A DNA stretch of 21,486 nucleotides from JBPEWY01 sp052032225. GTDB lineage: Bacteria; Bacteroidota; Bacteroidia; Flavobacteriales; Flavobacteriaceae. The notes beneath the pieces are model-generated. The model worked only from the letters and a program-made list of their open reading frames with translations. It did not search any database and was not told the DNA's origin. Positions 20,329-21,486 of this stretch are shown piece by piece. The stretch covers positions 1 through 21,486 of the forward strand of contig JBPEWY010000004.1 in the NCBI GenBank assembly GCA_052032225.1, read 5' to 3'. Position 1 is the stretch's first letter. The number at the start of each line of letters is the position of its first letter. The translations under genes and the position numbers were made by a program.

Positions 20329-21486
20329 ATGAAAAAATTAAAAAAATTCCTAATAGTATTAGGTTGCATTGTTTTAGTATTAGTAGTTTCTGCAGGATTA
20401 TTTATTCAATCTTTAAAACCCGATTACGAGGGAAAAAAACAATTACAAAATCTTACACAAGAAGTTTCAGTTTATTTTGATGCGTATGGGATTCCGCATA
20501 TTTATGCCGGTAACCAAGAAGATGCATTTAGAGCATTAGGTTACGTACATGCTCAAGACAGGCTATGGCAAATGGAGCTTTTAAGGCGTATTGCTACGGG
20601 AAAACTGAGCGAGGTTTTTGGAGAAGATATGCTTAAAACCGACAAGTTTTTTTTAGCTTTAGGAATAGATGAAGCTACTAAGCAAGTAGTGAAAGAAGTT
20701 AACCCTAATCACCAATCTGTTAAACTTGCAAACGCTTATTTAGACGGAATTAATCAATTTATAGATAACGGTCCAACACCAATTGAGTTTCATTTAACCG
20801 GATTAAACAAAACACATTACACCATACAAGATGTTTACAATATAATTGGCTATATGGCCTTTAGCTTTGCTATGGCTCATAAAACAGATCCGTTGGCTAC
20901 TTATATTAAAAATAAATTAGGCAATGAGTATTTAGCAGATTTATCTTTAAATGTTGATACCAGTACGGTTTTTATAAAAAACTATAAAACAACAGTTTCA
21001 GATTCGTTGTTGGTAGCAGTTAACAATCATATTAATGAGTCGTTAAGCACATTACCGGTTCCACAATTTGAGGGAAGTAATAGCTGGGTTATTGCCCCAA
21101 GCAAAACTAAAAACGGTAAAGTTATTTTAGCAAACGATCCGCATATTGGGTATGCTCAACCTGCTGTTTGGTATGAGGCGCATGTTGCTACACCTAATTA
21201 CGAAAAGTATGGGTATCATTTGGGAGGCGTTCCGTTTCCGCTTTTGGCGCACAGCCGAAACACAGCCTACGGTCTCACCATGTTTGAAAACGACGATATA
21301 GACTTTTATGTAGAAGAATTACATCCGCAAAACGCTAAACTATATAAGTACAAAGATGATTGGTTAGAGTTTACAACCGTTACTAAAACTATAAAAGTTA
21401 AAGGGAAGCCCGATGTTGAATTTACTTATAAAAAGTCTCATCACGGACCGGTTTTAAATGATATTGCAGAGGGTATTTCTGGGAAA
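20329..21486 (+). CDS. Penicillin-acylase-family Ntn hydrolase (C-terminus outside window)
   Basis: The first 386 residues of an N-terminal-nucleophile hydrolase of the penicillin acylase/quorum-quenching acylase family; the frame is open to the window end. The N-terminus (basic 2-6, hydrophobic 7-26) is an uncleaved anchor or signal. The alpha-subunit region follows with VYFDAYGIPHIYAG (48-61), AFRALGYVHAQDRLWQMEL (66-84; typical GYVHAQDRLWQM) and RRIATGKLSEVFG. The autoproteolytic site is EG|SNSWVIAPSKT: cleavage before Ser250 frees the catalytic serine. NDPHIGY (269-275) and SRNTAYGLTMFENDDIDFY (309-327) are conserved parts of the beta subunit. It would hydrolyse an amide of an amino or acyl compound in the periplasm; the substrate is unknown. 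Full members are about 780-800 residues, so roughly half is missing. Confidence 0.93.
   Translation, partial: MKKLKKFLIVLGCIVLVLVVSAGLFIQSLKPDYEGKKQLQNLTQEVSVYFDAYGIPHIYAGNQEDAFRALGYVHAQDRLWQMELLRRIATGKLSEVFGEDMLKTDKFFLALGIDEATKQVVKEVNPNHQSVKLANAYLDGINQFIDNGPTPIEFHLTGLNKTHYTIQDVYNIIGYMAFSFAMAHKTDPLATYIKNKLGNEYLADLSLNVDTSTVFIKNYKTTVSDSLLVAVNNHINESLSTLPVPQFEGSNSWVIAPSKTKNGKVILANDPHIGYAQPAVWYEAHVATPNYEKYGYHLGGVPFPLLAHSRNTAYGLTMFENDDIDFYVEELHPQNAKLYKYKDDWLEFTTVTKTIKVKGKPDVEFTYKKSHHGPVLNDIAEGISGK

Noticed and set aside
20329..20370. Lipoprotein signal in the acylase (Cys13 after VLG)
   Set aside because: The hydrophobic stretch continues for more than ten residues after the Cys, which does not fit a lipobox; an anchor or signal peptide is likelier.
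1..21486. CRISPR array, insertion sequence, prophage or defence island
   Set aside because: No regularly spaced repeats, transposase, integrase, phage structural gene or known defence protein is visible; the genes are housekeeping types with uniform base composition.

Overview
The window reads as a chromosomal segment of a low-GC member of the Flavobacteriaceae (Bacteroidota), probably marine. Four things point there: AT-rich codon use; no recognisable Shine-Dalgarno sequences; several -7 boxes of the Bacteroidota form TAnnTTTG; and gene types and neighbourhoods typical of that family (a HYC_CC_PP-type protein, a RibB with a degenerate second domain, and ftsK-lolA-lptF in a row). I see no insertion sequence, prophage, CRISPR array or integrase. 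Most of it is conserved housekeeping DNA.

Layout. 1-196 (-): start of a small exported HYC_CC_PP-type protein, cut by the window edge. 365-449 (-): tRNA-Ser(UGA) with its own promoter and terminator. 610-2442 (+): NfsB-like nitroreductase and a DegT-family sugar aminotransferase in one unit, ended by a hairpin that contains the stop codon. 2458-9058 (-): a long same-strand run, tpx-dgkA and then ftsK-lolA-lptF-ribB. It joins peroxide defence, lipid phosphorylation, chromosome segregation, lipoprotein and LPS transport, and riboflavin precursor synthesis. 9174-10360 (-): a redox operon of 2-Cys peroxiredoxin, thioredoxin-like protein and a small helical protein, closed by a strong terminator. 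10489-11982 (-): NhaC-type Na+/H+ antiporter. 12106-13953: a Cys/Met-metabolism PLP enzyme (-) divergent from an Lrp/AsnC regulator (+). Midway between them is a 15-bp palindrome that fits the E. coli Lrp consensus. 14059-15459 (+): dihydrolipoyl dehydrogenase, sharing a bidirectional terminator with a membrane acyltransferase on the other strand (15507-16685). 16847-19482 (+): pabB and tilS. 19486-20156 (-): a small Xre-type regulator overlapping a four-helix membrane protein. 20329-21486 (+): the first 386 residues of a penicillin-acylase-family Ntn hydrolase, cut by the window end.

No intergenic stretch exceeds 300 bases. I did not find a wholly new system. The best leads are the Lrp/PLP-enzyme divergon with its operator, the RibB whose GTP cyclohydrolase II half has lost every zinc ligand, the thioredoxin (CGNC)/small helical protein pair behind a peroxiredoxin, and a 16-bp near-palindrome placed over the ftsK promoter.
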